In this document: piece by piece, positions 21,341 through 31,125 of the stretch
Position numbering within the stretch: position 1 is the stretch's first letter
Layout of the letters: the number at the start of each line of letters is the position of its first letter
NCBI GenBank assembly: GCA_948144175.1
Contig: CANXME010000062.1
Coordinates: 434,001-498,000, forward strand
Direction of reading: 5' to 3'
Source: Closterium sp. NIES-65
Taxonomy: Eukaryota > Streptophyta > Zygnematophyceae > Desmidiales > Closteriaceae
Length of the DNA: 64,000 nt
Notes under the pieces: generated by a model
Databases searched by the model: none
The model's input: the letters and a program-made list of their open reading frames with translations, nothing else
Told to the model about the DNA's origin: nothing
Made by a program: the position numbers and the translations under genes

Positions 21341-22326
21341 GCTCCTCTACCCTCTTGGCCGTTGAGGAGGGGTCCAACCATCAGGGAGTTTGTAGCAGTC
21401 GTGCCACATGTGTCCGCTCTTGTGGCAATAGTGACACTCGCCGTCGAATCGGCCGCGAGCACGTCCGTAGCTCTTGTCGTCGCTGCCGTAACAGCCACTC
21501 CTGCGGCCTCCGCCGAAGTTTCTGCCACCAAACCTTCCTCCCCCTCGTCCTCTACCTCTTCCTCGACCATATCCATGGCCGATGCTTGCTGCCCCAGCGC
21601 CATCCGCACTCGCCACGTCACGGCAGCGGAAATCCTCTTGAAGGATAGTTCGCTTCACGTTTTCAAGTGAGAGGCGGGGCAAGTCGCAATTAAGGTTGAT
21701 GATGAGCGAGGACCATGACTCAGGGAGTAGGGCCAGCAACTTGGTCTTCTTTTGGAGCTCACTCAAATCAGCTCCCTCAAGCCGCGTCAAAAAGTCAAAG
21801 ATTTTCTGCACCCTTTCTTCAACCGCTTCATCCTCTTCAATTCGTAACGTCGCCATTTGCCGTTCCAACACCACAGCTACCGCCGCTGTTGCAGGAGCGT
21901 GTACACCCTTGAGACAGCCCATGCCTCTGATTCACAGTGGAATGGCTTGATGTGACGGATCTGGCTACTCCCCAACGCTTGCCCTAGTAGGAGGTAGCCT
22001 TGTGCGCTCTTCCGCACCGACGGGCTCTTCTCCGGGTCGTTCTCAGGGCGCTTCTTCGTTCCTTCCATCACCTCCAGCAGGTCATAGTGATCAAACACGC
22101 TCTCCATTCAGAAGGACCACTCAGCAAAGTTGTCACCGTTGAACTTGTCAAGGCCAAAGTCTCTACGCTCGTCCCTAGATGGGCCAACACTTGGTTGCAC
22201 GGGCGCCATGGCTGAGTCACGGGGTTGGCCTTGAGCTTGGGCTTCTCCACTGCCACCAGCACCTCTGCCACCCCTTCCCTCAGGTCCAGCCATTGTCGAA
22301 ACTGCTCCAAGGGGCTTTGATACCAC
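21341..22326 (-). pseudogene. CopC1 gag
   Basis: Gag starts near 22326 (GLDKFNGDNFAEWSF) and stops at TGA about 22105, before MESVFDHYDLLEVMEGTKKRP. It continues in a further frame to LERQMATLRIEEDEAVEERVQKIFDFLTRLEGADLSELQKKTKLLALLPESW (in pieces). An Arg/Gly-rich stretch precedes a complete CX2CX4HX4C knuckle (CHYCHKSGHMWHDC, about 21395-21440). This would be the RNA-binding structural protein, and at least one stop and one frameshift break it. Confidence 0.85.
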
Positions 22327-22340
22327 TTGTTATAGTCACA
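22311..22340 (-). promoter_or_regulatory. CopC1 primer-binding site and 13-bp 5' LTR remnant
   Basis: Element strand: TGACTATAACA (LTR end), AG, then TGGTATCAAAGCCCC. CopC2 has the same arrangement (LTR, AG, TGGTATCTGAGC). Everything further into the 5' LTR is missing. Confidence 0.8.
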
Positions 22341-22565
22341 ACAGCCTTGCTAGGTCCGATGTAGTCTGTGTTGCCAATGTTGATGCGATCATTATTCTGA
22401 TCTTTTGTTGTCAGGTTTTCCTAGTGTAACTCTTGCCAATTTTCCCCGTGAACTAGCAAGTAGTGTTAGCACTTGGTAACGACTAAGGAACAAATGAACG
22501 CTACGATCACTCTTGCCCCATGCATAGCCTGTAGTCTAGCTCCCGTTGCACTAGTTATCTCTGCA
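22341..22565 (+). repeat. CopB1 3' LTR, truncated
   Basis: Matches 14106-14331 with scattered differences and ends CTCTGCA. TCTAG follows. The first 570 bp or so of this LTR are missing at the junction with CopC1. Confidence 0.85.
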
Positions 22566-23395
22566 TCTAGCGCATAGCATACGAATGTACGTAGCTGTGC
22601 ACGCAGCCTTAGTTGCTCCCGTAGCTCCGCGCTAGTACGTCGCCACCGCACGCACGTGCAGCAACAGCCAGGCGAACGTGCAGCCCACCGTCTTAACCGC
22701 TTCCAGACCTAAAAACCCGCCATCCCAGACATGAAATCCGCCGCCGAACCTGGAAACCTGCTGCCCCACCCGTTCCACGCACCTCACCCAGAATCAGCCG
22801 CCCCATTCAGTACTCTCTTCCACATTTGAACCGCACAGAACTGCACCAAAGTGCACATAATCGCACAAAACAGCACAAAACCGCCGCCTCACCTTCCCCA
22901 CCCATAGCCCGCTGCCTTAACAGCTGCCCCACCTAAAACCCGCCTCCCACGAGCTGCCACACCGGCCGCCAGTCACCCCAGCCAATTACACTGCCGCCAG
23001 AACCACCACCAGCAGCATAGGCTGCCCCCACCACACCAACAGCAGCGTAGGCTGCCTCCAGCAGAACCAGTAGCAGCATAGGCTGCTGCTAGTGCACCAG
23101 CAGCAGCATTGGCTACCTCCAGCAAAACCTGTAGAAGCTAATGCTGCCCCCAGCAGAGCCAGAAGCAGCATAGGCTGCCCCCAACGAACCAGCAGCAGCA
23201 TAGGCTGCCCCCAGCGCACCACCAGCAGCTTAGGCTCTCGCCAGCGCACCAGCAGCAGCATTGGCTGCCCCTTGGAGAACCAGTAGCAGCCTAGGCTGCC
23301 CCCCAGAAGAACCAGAAGTAGCACAGGTCGCCCCCAGCGCACCAGCAGCAACTTAGGCTGCCCCCAGCGGAACCAGCAGCAGCGTAGGCTCACAT
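22566..23395 (+). repeat. CopA4 leader, part 2, with 30-bp array
   Basis: TCTAG is followed by unique leader to about 22980. From 22985 to 23395 there are about 13 copies of a roughly 30-bp unit built on TAGGCTGCCCCCAGC and CAGCAGCAG. I see no coding sign in either strand. Confidence 0.72.
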
Positions 23396-24020
23396 GGCGT
23401 GTACTAGGGTTTTACAGCAACAAGGCCAGCTGCAGCACTCCTGTCAGTGGGGGCCTGCGGGTCCAAAGTGTGGCGCCCCCTGCAGTAGCTCCACTAGCAG
23501 TGGGCGAGATGCCGGCCCCTGTGGGTACCGGGCCCCGACAGGCCCTGGTGCTGGCACTACCTGCTGGAGTCCTCACCACACTGTGTCCAGCTGCTACCGT
23601 CGATTCGACGACCTCCACCGTGAGTGTTTTGGTCCTCACCCTACTGCACAGCTTTCGTTCACCCTAGACTTTGGAGCGTCCAGCTGTTTCTTTCGCGACT
23701 GTAATGACTTCACACCACTGCGCACTCGAGTCATAGTCGCTTTCACTGACCCCAGCGTGGGACCTGTGTCCAGCGAGTCCCTCTGGGTTTCTCACAGGTT
23801 ACTGAACCTCTTTGTTCTCTAGGAACCTCGTATATGTTAGTCACCTCCACGACCTAGGTTTAGTCACTACTTTCCCACTAGACGAGCCTGTTGCCTACTG
23901 CACTGTCGGTGCCACTAGGGCACCTCTGGCCACTCTCCACAGAGAGCTGGGATCTGGTCTGTACTCACTACACACTGGGTCCCACCACACTGAGTCAGGT
24001 CAGATCAGGTAAGGTCATAT
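23396..24020 (+). pseudogene. CopA4 gag tail and protease remnant
   Basis: Begins directly after the leader array. The text CYRRFDDLHRECFGPHP corresponds to the knuckle region of CopA7. The protease motif reads DFGASSCFF, with Phe in place of the Ser of D-S-G. Later text (NLVYVSHLHDLGLVTTFPLDEPVAYCT) is a diverged protease/pre-integrase region. The LREWY motif and the N-terminal gag domain are missing, so gag is mostly gone. Confidence 0.7.
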
Positions 24021-25045
24021 AGCTGCTGTGTCGTGCAACTATCAGTCACTCGCCCACCCGTCGGTCCTCTGTCACCACCATCTAGGTTACTCGTTGTTCC
24101 CACATCTTAGTAGGATGGTACGTCACCGTTTGTTCTCAGGTCTCCCAACATCGCTTGCCCCGCTTCCTTGCTCGCCTGCGCCGCCGTGCACTCCTTGCGT
24201 TGAGGGTCGGGAGCGCGCTGCCCCTCACTCCTCCTGTTCCCCCCCACCACGGCTCCCTTCTAGACCCTGCACTTGGACGTTTGGGGCCCCTCCCCTGTCC
24301 TTGGCCCACGTCAGGAGCGCTACTTCCTGATTGTGGTGGACGACTATTCCTCTTACACCACGGTTTTCCCCTTGCAACGGAAGGCCGACGTGCCTACCGT
24401 CCTCAAGCCATGGCTCTTAGCGTAGGATGGCGCCCAGGGCCTGTGTGGGCTTCGCCTACACTCGGACCGTGGTGGTGAGTTTTCTTCCACTCGCCTAGAG
24501 GCGTTCTGTCAGGGTTGGGGAGTCATTCAGACGTACACGCTAACAGCCTTGCCGCAGCAGAACGGGGTAGCTGAGCGTCGCATCGGCCTGGTCATGGAGG
24601 TTGCCCGGACCTCCATGTGCCATGCCAGTGCCCCTCAGTTCTTGTGGCCTCAGGCAGTCCGCTACGCCGCGCACCAGCTGAACCTGTGGCCCACTGACGC
24701 ATGGCCACGGGTGAGGCGAGTCTCTCTCTGGTCAGGTTTACAGGGCGTAGCAGCTGACTTCCGCATCTGGGGTTGCCTGGCTCACGTTCGCGCCCCTGGC
24801 GTGAACAAGTTGTCTCCGCGCACTCGTGCCTGCGTCTTTCTTGCCTTCCCTTTGGACGCCTCCGGCTGGGTGTTCTACGACCCGGTCACCTGCGAGTTCT
24901 TCGCTTCTCAAGACGTCACGTTTGACGAGTTTGTCTGTTACTACAGGAGTCGCCCCCACCGAGGAACTGAGGTCTTTCCCCTCCCCCCCCCCCCCCCCCC
25001 CCGCTATTCCTCACCCTTGAGCCCCCCCCAGCTGCCCCGATAACC
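24021..25045 (+). pseudogene. CopA4 GAG-pre-integrase and integrase
   Basis: CTPCVEGRERAAPHSS marks the zinc region (24187-24240). Integrase is split over three frames: LTLDVWGP-like text, then LRLHSDRGGEFSS near 24450-24490, then PQQNGVAERRIGLVMEVARTSM from 24549. The C-terminal part (SRTRACVFLAFPLDASGWVFYDP, DVTFDEFVCYYRSRP) is followed by a C run at 24980-25002 encoding poly-Pro. The acidic residues are visible but not in one frame. Confidence 0.82.
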
Positions 25046-26090
25046 CCCCCCGCTTCGCGTACTGCCCCGTCAGGTGTGTCGCATGTCACTCCGCAGTTGT
25101 CCTCCCCGCAGCGTCCAGTCCCTGTTGTGTCTGGGGGTGCGGGAGGTGCAGTTGCGGAGGGTGGGGGTGCTGGGGCTGCAGGAGCTCGTGGTGTCGGTTC
25201 AGGGGGTGCAGTGAGTGTGGGCGTGGAGGTCTCTCCCGTGGAGGACACAGCAGCCTCAAGTCGGCGGCCTTGCCCCGCGTCACCCCCAGGCTTCCCAGTC
25301 GTCCCGCAGTTCCCTCCTTGTTCTCCTCTGCGGCCGGTTGCTGCGGGGCCTGGGGGTGTTCCTACAAGAGGTACTGGAGGCCCCGAGGGTGTCGCTAGTG
25401 GAGGTGCTGGTTCTGGGGATGCTGGAGCTGGAGGCACTGGCACTGTGGCGCCTACACCGCGCACTGTATGTTTCCTGACCCGTGAGCAGCGTCTCCGATT
25501 GGAGACGGAGGAGCGTTAGCAGTTTGAGAGGGCACAGCAGCAGCAGCAGCAGCAGGAGCAGCAGCAGCACCACCACCAGCATCATCAGCAGCAGTAGCAG
25601 CTACAGCAGCAGGGGAGAGTAGAGGAGGAGTCAGAGCAGCAGCACGAAAGGGTAGTGCAGGAGTCCCGGTTGCAGCAGCGGGTGCAGCTGCAGCCGTAGC
25701 AGGAGAGGGTAGAGGAGGAGTCTCGACCGCACCAGGACGGGGTAGAGCAGGAGTCCCGCCCGCAGCAGCAGGTGCAGTTACAGACCTAGCAAGAGAGAGT
25801 ACAGGATGAGTCACGGCTGCACTAGGAGAGAGTAGAGCAGGAGTCCCACCCGCAGCAGCAAGGGCAGTTACAAACCCTGCAGGAGAGAGTACAGGAGGAG
25901 TCACGGCCGCAGCAGGAGAGGGTAGCGCAGGAGTCCCGGTCGCAGCAGCGGGTGCAGCTGCCGTCGCAGCTGGAGAGGGCAGAGGCGGAGCCACACGAGT
26001 AGCAGCAGGGGCCGATGCCGTCGCAACAGACGCAAGAGGTGGAGCAGTAGCGACTGCGACTACGCGACCTCCCCGACCCAGCACTTGCAC
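25046..26090 (+). pseudogene. CopA4 integrase-RT linker with Gln/Glu-rich repeats
   Basis: A Gly/Ala-rich start (about 25130-25460) leads to TREQRLRLETEER and a Gln run (25530-25600). About eight imperfect repeats of text like QERVEEESRPQQ follow (25610-26040), interrupted by TAG codons where Gln is expected. The charge and Gln pattern suggests a coiled coil. CopA1, CopA2, CopA3 and CopA7 have Gly/Ala/Glu/Pro repeats and LREWF in this place instead. Confidence 0.72.
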
Positions 26091-27560
26091 ACTTTGTTCG
26101 TGGTCCCCTACCGTCCCCTCTTGTTCCCCCTGTTGAGTCCATTTCCTCGTCCCAGTGGACTCGTCGTTCTCCCCTCAGTCCTACTGTGTCCCCAGAGCGT
26201 CATCCGTCCCGTTACCGTGCAGACGGTCCATTCCACCTTGCTCTTCGCTCTCGTGTTCCACCTCCTTCTGTCCTTCCACAGCCCCCTGAGTCGTCCCTCA
26301 TTGTGCTTCATGACCCGTTGTCCGACTACCTCCGTGCCTCCCGTCTTGTCGCCTCCCATGCTTCGTCCGCGTTGGTCGCTCACCCGACTGCACCTCTACC
26401 GTCTATTTCCGCACATGTTACCACTATCGCTGGCTTTGCCTCTTCCCACCGCCTTGACTACGCCGCTAACTTGGTGAGTGGCCAAGCTCATTCTGCGTTC
26501 TTTGGGGTGCTCCTGTTTTTTCCCTAGAGGTCCTCGAAGACAGGGAGTTTGAGCTTGGTTTCCTTGCGGCCACTGTTCCTCATCTCTGTGCCATGCTACT
26601 TGCCCCTGAGGGGCATCCAGACGCCCTTGACATCCCAATCCCTCGCACTCACGCCGAGGCGGTCTCGAGACCCTGGGCTTCGTACTGGATAGCAGCCGAG
26701 GAGACAGAGATGGCATCTTATAGGTCCACAGGCACTTACGTCAACGCAGTCCCACCACCTGCGACGAACGTCGTTAGTGTCTGATGGCTCTACAAGATGA
26801 AGCGGCAGCCTGGATCACCACTTGTTTTTAAGGCGCGCTATGTGGCAAGAGGCTTCAGATAACGAAAAGGGGTGGACTTCTTCCAGACCATCGCTCCCAC
26901 CCCAAAGATGAGTACTGTTTGGGTGTTGCTACATATTGCAGCCCAGCGCGACTATGAGTTGCACTCCTTGGACTTCTCCACCGCGTTCCTTCAAGGGAGC
27001 CGGCACGAGCTGATCTGGCTGCATTGCCCGCTTGGCTTCACTGGCTCTTTCCCACCTAGGATCCAGTGGCAGCTACGTCGACCAGTCTACGGCCTGCGTC
27101 AGGCTTCACGTGAGTGGCACGACACACTTTGCTCGACCCTTGCAGCACTTGACTTCTTTCCGTCAGCTGCTGACCTGTCACTGTTCATTCACCGTGGCTT
27201 GACCCCATTCTTTGTCTTGGTCTACATCGACGACCTGGTGTTCGCCACTCCCAACTGATGGGCGCTGGCCTCCGTGAAAGAGGAACAGCAGAGGAGATAC
27301 ACTTGCACTAACCTTGGTAAGCTGCAGCACTACCCTGGCCTGCAAATCACTAGGGACAGGGCAGCTCACACCATTACGCTGAATCAGTCGCATATGGTCG
27401 AGCAGATCCTCACGCGGTTTCGTTTCCCGTGCTCCAAGTTACAACTCACCCCTCTTGGTGTGGAACATGGGCTCATGGCTCCACCTTCGGACGAGTCATT
27501 TGAGTCCACTGGTCCATATCATGAGCTGGTGGGTTGTCTCATGTACCTGATGACCTGATC
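26091..27560 (+). pseudogene. CopA4 reverse transcriptase
   Basis: The N-terminal part resembles CopA7 (SHRLDYAANLV; IPRTHAEAV). The RT core carries KMSTVWVLLHIAAQRDYELHSLDFSTAFLQGS in pieces, VYGLRQASREWHDTL and the catalytic VLVYIDDLVFAT (YIDD rather than YVDD). Stops occur near 26782, at 26862, at about 27256 (TGA) and at 27556 (TGA). The fold is recognisable but interrupted at least four times. Confidence 0.85.
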
Positions 27561-28205
27561 TCGCCCAGACCTAGCTTACTCTCTTAGTGTCCTTGCGCGC
27601 TTTGTTGCGCCTGGGAGACACCGACCTTCCCACAGGTACACTGCTAAGAGGGTGGCGAAGTACGTGGCGATTAAATCAGGCATGGGACTTCTCCTTGGAG
27701 GGAAGCAGCCAATTACACCAACAGGTTACCCGGACTTGTTGTGGGCCGACGATGCGGAGACGCGTCGGTCTACACAGGGGTACTCCTTTAGCCTTCGGGC
27801 AGGTGCTGTTTCGTGGTGGTTGACTCGGGCGTCGTCCGTTGCCGGTTCCAGCTGTGAGGCAGAGGTGTACGCTGCGGCCATGGCCGCTCAGGAGCTTCGC
27901 TGGCTGTCTTTCCTTCTCACCGACCTTGGTGAGCGGCCTCGCTCTCCCCCAGTCTTGTTCGCCGACAACAGGTCTGCTGTAATTTTGTGTGAGGAGTATT
28001 GATTGCCTGGGAAGTCAAAGCACCTCCAGCTTTGTTACTTCCGTTTGCGTTAGTTGCAGCAGCGTGGCCAAGCACTCATACAATGTGTGGTCTCTGAGGC
28101 CAACACTGCTGATACCTTCACCAAGGCGTTGCCGCCTTGTGATCACCAGCGTTTCTGCACCCAGCTTGGCCTTGTGCGGTCCCGTCCTCAATTGCTTACG
28201 TAGAT
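27561..28205 (+). pseudogene. CopA4 RNase H
   Basis: SYPDLLWADDAETRR-type text gives the first Asp, AGSSCEAEVYAAAMAAQELRWLSFLL the Glu, and VLFADNRSAVILCEE the next Asp. The frame ends with TGA near 28000. The C terminus (SEANTADTFTKALPPCDHQRFCTQLGL) resumes up to TAG at about 28201. It matches CopA7 61350-61865. Confidence 0.82.
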
Positions 28206-28489
28206 GCTTTGTCCTTATTGTCTTGCACTCTTGTATCTCAATATATTTTCTATATACTTGAATGTGAACTGGCCTTGCGGCTCTTTTGCTTGCTCTCAGA
28301 CTGTGTCGTGACTTCGAGCCCCACCTTGAGATTTATCTTGTTCATGTGGACTGGTCTTGTGACCCTTGCTAGTTCTTGCTGACTGGCTGATGTGACCCTT
28401 GCTTGCTCTCAGACTGTGTGTCCTTAAGACCCACCCTGAGATATGTGTTGTTTTTTCACGGGATTGTAGTCGCCTAGACTATGGGGATG
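28206..28489 (+). other. CopA4 3' UTR and polypurine tract
   Basis: Contains a partial duplication: CTTGCTCTCAGACTGTGT and GACCCTTGCT occur twice (about 28290-28310/28404-28424 and 28357/28393). CTATGGGGATG, the polypurine tract, directly precedes the LTR. The region corresponds to CopA7 61866-62079. Confidence 0.7.
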
Positions 28490-28621
28490 TGTCATCATAT
28501 ATTTTGTATGTGTTGTCTAGGTTAGTCTAGGTGTTTCATTTCTACTTCCTTGCATGCTTAGGGTTTTGCAATATTTAGGGTTGTACTTCACATTTTCTAT
28601 CAATTCATTCTTATCGTAACA
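28490..28621 (+). repeat. CopA4 3' LTR
   Basis: 132 bp, starts TGTCATCATATATTTTG and ends TTATCGTAACA. It differs from 13122-13252 at about a dozen positions. Confidence 0.88.
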
Positions 28622-28836
28622 CTGCCCTGCTCTGGCCGCGCCCCGCCTTGCTCTGGCCGCACGCTGCCCTGCTCTGGCCGCGCACCACCTTGCTCTGGCC
28701 GCGCGCCGCCCTGCTCTAGCCGCGCGCAGCCCTGCTCAGACCGTGCGCCGCCCTACTCTGGCCGCGCGCCGCCCTTCTCTGACCGTGCACCGCCCCGACC
28801 TACCCTAGTGCCTCCTCACCGCCATTCCTTCCTAAC
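28622..28836 (+). repeat. CopA3 leader array, continuation
   Basis: The 21-bp GC-rich unit seen at 12830-13110 resumes exactly at the CopA4 boundary for about eight copies. It then gives way to the start of the gag tail. Confidence 0.75.
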
Positions 28837-29489
28837 GTGCTGCCGTGCTGGTCGCATGAGTTCTCTTCACGGCAGCGGTGGGAGTGGCGGCGCAGTGGCG
28901 ACAATAGTGGGAGTGGTGGCAGCCTCAGTAGCAATTGCTTTCGAGCTCTTCGGTGGGGAGTTTCAGGTAGTGGCCAGATGCAGCTGCAGCGACGTCCGAG
29001 TGAGACCCTTACGCCCCAGCAACTTCGTGAGTGGTACGCTCGTAGGTGTCGAGGCGGCGGCAGTAGTGGCAGTCGCGATGCAGTTAGTCAGTTCGGAGTT
29101 TCTGGCGGTGGCCTGGTGCAGCTGCAGCCGCGTCCACGGGAGACCCTTATGCCTCAGCAGCTTTGTGAGTGGTACGCTCGTAGGTGTCGTGGCAAGGGCA
29201 GTAGTAGCAGTTACGGTGCAGCTAGTCAGTTTGGAGTTTCTAGCGGTGGCTTGGTGCAGCCGAGCCGTGTCCGCGTGAGACCCTTACGCCCCAACAGCTT
29301 CGTGAGTTGTACGCACAATGTGGGGGTTCTCGGAGTAGTGCTCACTGCCGGTACGTCATTCGCACAGGTGATCGGGCTGGTCAAACATGCGGGACACCTG
29401 GCCACACACAATCCCGCTGCTTCTTCTGTCTGAGCGACAGCTGGCGTGCAGAGTTTGGCGACGCGGCTGAGCTCCCCCATTGACTAGAG
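28837..29489 (+). pseudogene. CopA3 gag tail with three tandem LREWY modules
   Basis: Three copies of a module of about 137 bp begin near 28990, 29128 and 29264. The first two code for TLTPQQLREWYARRCRG and TLMPQQLCEWYARRCRG in one frame. The third is frameshifted and has Leu for Trp. CGTPGHTQSRCF, the knuckle core, and LSDSWRAEFGDAAELPH follow. TGA at 29481-29483 takes the place of the Trp found in CopA1. The N-terminal gag domain is absent. Confidence 0.78.
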
Positions 29490-30140
29490 TTGCTTAGGCA
29501 GGGCGTGGATGTATTTGCGCTAGAGTATGACGCTATCCTTACAGCCATGTATGCATTGACTGTTATTACTGAGGGTGACTGTTACCTGTGTGTGCCGCCC
29601 GATCCAAGTATAGAGGCAGATGCTCTAAGGGCTATTGCGTCTGCTCTCTTTGGAACTGCGTCTGCTGAGGCCTTGCACACCTTCACACTTGACTCAGTTG
29701 CTTCCCGCTGTTTCTTTCGCGACGGTACCACAATCACACCACTCCCTACAACTGTTGCTGTCAGACTGGCTGAATCCTCAGGGGGGCCTAGTTCTTGCCC
29801 GTTCTACCACTGTTCTACCGTGTCCAGCGGTTCCGTGCGTCTCACTCTCAGGACTTCACCTCCCCTCGTTTTCTACAAACTTGGTGAGTACTGCTGCCCT
29901 CCAGGATGCGATCGTTGATACCTTTACTTCTGGGGGTCAACGTGTGTCAATCTGCACGTGTGCACGGACGGGCCGTCACCTGGCGACATTCACCCGTCGG
30001 CCTAGGTCGAGTCTGTACACACTGACTACTCAGCCTCCCCAGGTAGCTGCGTCCGCGTCCGCGTTACGTCAGCTTGAGCCCCCCTCCTCGTATCGCGCCT
30101 TGTCGCACTGAACTCCCCTTTGGCACCACCGCCTTGGTCG
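29490..30140 (+). pseudogene. CopA3 protease
   Basis: In frame with the preceding stop: LRQGVDVFALEYDAILTAMYAL, GDCYLCVPPDPSIEADAL, then TLDSVASRCFFRDGTTITPL. The protease D-S-G is D-S-V here, a Gly to Val change expected to abolish activity. A frameshift near 29790 moves the rest into another frame (NPQGGLVLARSTTVLPCPAVPC, TCARTGRHLATFTRRPRSSLYTL). It resembles CopA7 50881-51480. Confidence 0.8.
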
Positions 30141-31125
30141 CCCCTCCCTACCACGCCTCCGTAGCATGCACTCCCGCTACCTTCTCTCCGGTCCTCCCAG
30201 GTCTTTGCCTGCCCTCCCGCGCTCGTCTGCCCCACTTTGTCTTCCTTGCGTCGAGGGGCGGCAGCGCGCCGCTCTTCACTCCTCCTCGTCTCCCCCGACA
30301 TAGGCTCCCTTGGAGACACTTCACTTGGACGAGTGGGGCCCAGCCCGCGTCTGTGGATAGGGCCGCGAGCGATACTTTCTGCGGGTTGTTGATGACTATT
30401 CGCGTTACACCATGGTCTTCCCCTTGCACAACAAGGGGGAGGTCCCAGATCTCTTGATCCCTTGGATCCGCGCTGTCCGTCTCTAGCTTCGCGAGCAGTT
30501 CCGCGAGGACCTTCCTATCCTGCGTCTGCGCTCTGACAGAGGTGGTGAGATCGCCTCCAACCTCTTGTGGGACTTTTGTCATGGGGAGGGCATCCGCCAG
30601 ACGTTCATGCTTCCGGCCTCTCCCAAGCAGAATGGGGTTGCTGAGCGCTGCATTGGCTTAGTCATGGAGGTCGTTGGTACCTCCGTGATCCATGCGGCTG
30701 CCCCCCATTTTCTGTGGCCGTTTGCAGTCCAGTACGCTGCGCATCAGCTCAACCTCTAGCCACGTATCTCCTAGATGGAGACCTCGCCCACATTGCGTGG
30801 GACAGGGGAGGTTGGCAATGCGTTGGTGTTCCGGGTCTAGGGATGTCGTGCCTTTGTCTGCGATGCTTCCGCTGACAAGCTCTCCCCCCATGCCGTTCCC
30901 TGTGTCTTCCTTGGCTTTGTCCCTGACGCATCTGGGTGGCATTTTTACCAACCCACCATGCGCCGTGTCTTTCCCTTTTAGGACGTCACATTTGACGAGT
31001 CGATCCCCTTTTAACGTCTCTTCCCCTACCACACTGCCCCTCTTACCCCCCCCCCCCCCCCCCCCCCTCCGCCGCTCTTCTTCGCTCCAGGTCCCCCCCC
31101 AATAGATCCCCTCCCCCCTCACAGT
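30141..31125 (+). pseudogene. CopA3 GAG-pre-integrase and integrase, many stops
   Basis: The first Asp corresponds to LHLDEWGPARV, the second is in LRSDRGGEIASN and the Glu in KQNGVAERCIGLVMEV. TAG stops lie at 30358, 30484, 30757, 30772, 30838 and 30979, all in the same frame. Relatives carry Gln at four of these (30358, 30484, 30757, 30979) and Trp at 30838. The C-terminal block DVTFDESIPF is followed by a C run (31050-31068). This is the clearest example in the window of stop codons building up at CAG and CTGG sites. Confidence 0.85.

Larger units (their letters stand above)
16903..22340 (-). mobile_element. CopC1: Ty1/copia retrotransposon, family C, inserted in CopB1
   Basis: Minus-strand element with all copia domains recognisable: gag, protease, integrase, RT, RNase H, PPT and 3' LTR. 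The 3' LTR (16903-17722) is complete, but the 5' LTR keeps only its last 13 bp (22328-22340). It then joins directly to the 3' LTR of CopB1. It is closely related to CopC2, with the same LTR ends (TGTTG/AACA), the same AG spacer before the PBS and the same GAGGGG(A/G)AGTT polypurine tract. Confidence 0.88.
13536..22565 (+). mobile_element. CopB1: Ty1/copia retrotransposon, family B, inserted in the CopA4 leader
   Basis: TCTAG flanks the element exactly on both sides (13531-13535 and 22566-22570). It has a full 5' LTR (796 bp), gag and the later part of RT with RNase H. Protease, integrase and the early RT are deleted. Its 3' portion is interrupted by CopC1, followed by only the last 225 bp or so of its 3' LTR. 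Its proteins match CopB2 (39654-44261). Confidence 0.88.
13122..28621 (+). mobile_element. CopA4: Ty1/copia retrotransposon, family A-related, inserted in the CopA3 leader
   Basis: Own sequence is 13122-13535 and 22566-28621. It has paired LTRs of 131 and 132 bp, a PBS, a leader with a 30-bp array, protease, integrase, a Gln/Glu-rich linker, RT and RNase H. The LTRs differ at roughly one base in ten, so it is old. I find no matching target duplication (TCGCG on the left, CTGCC on the right). Both flanks are the CopA3 21-bp array. No N-terminal gag domain was found. CopB1 sits in its leader. Confidence 0.85.

Noticed and set aside
24980..25002. Long C homopolymer (also at 31050-31068 and 62461-62482)
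   Set aside because: The first two sit at the same place in the integrase tail, where relatives encode poly-Pro. They are probably expanded proline codons, possibly with length errors, and not a separate feature.
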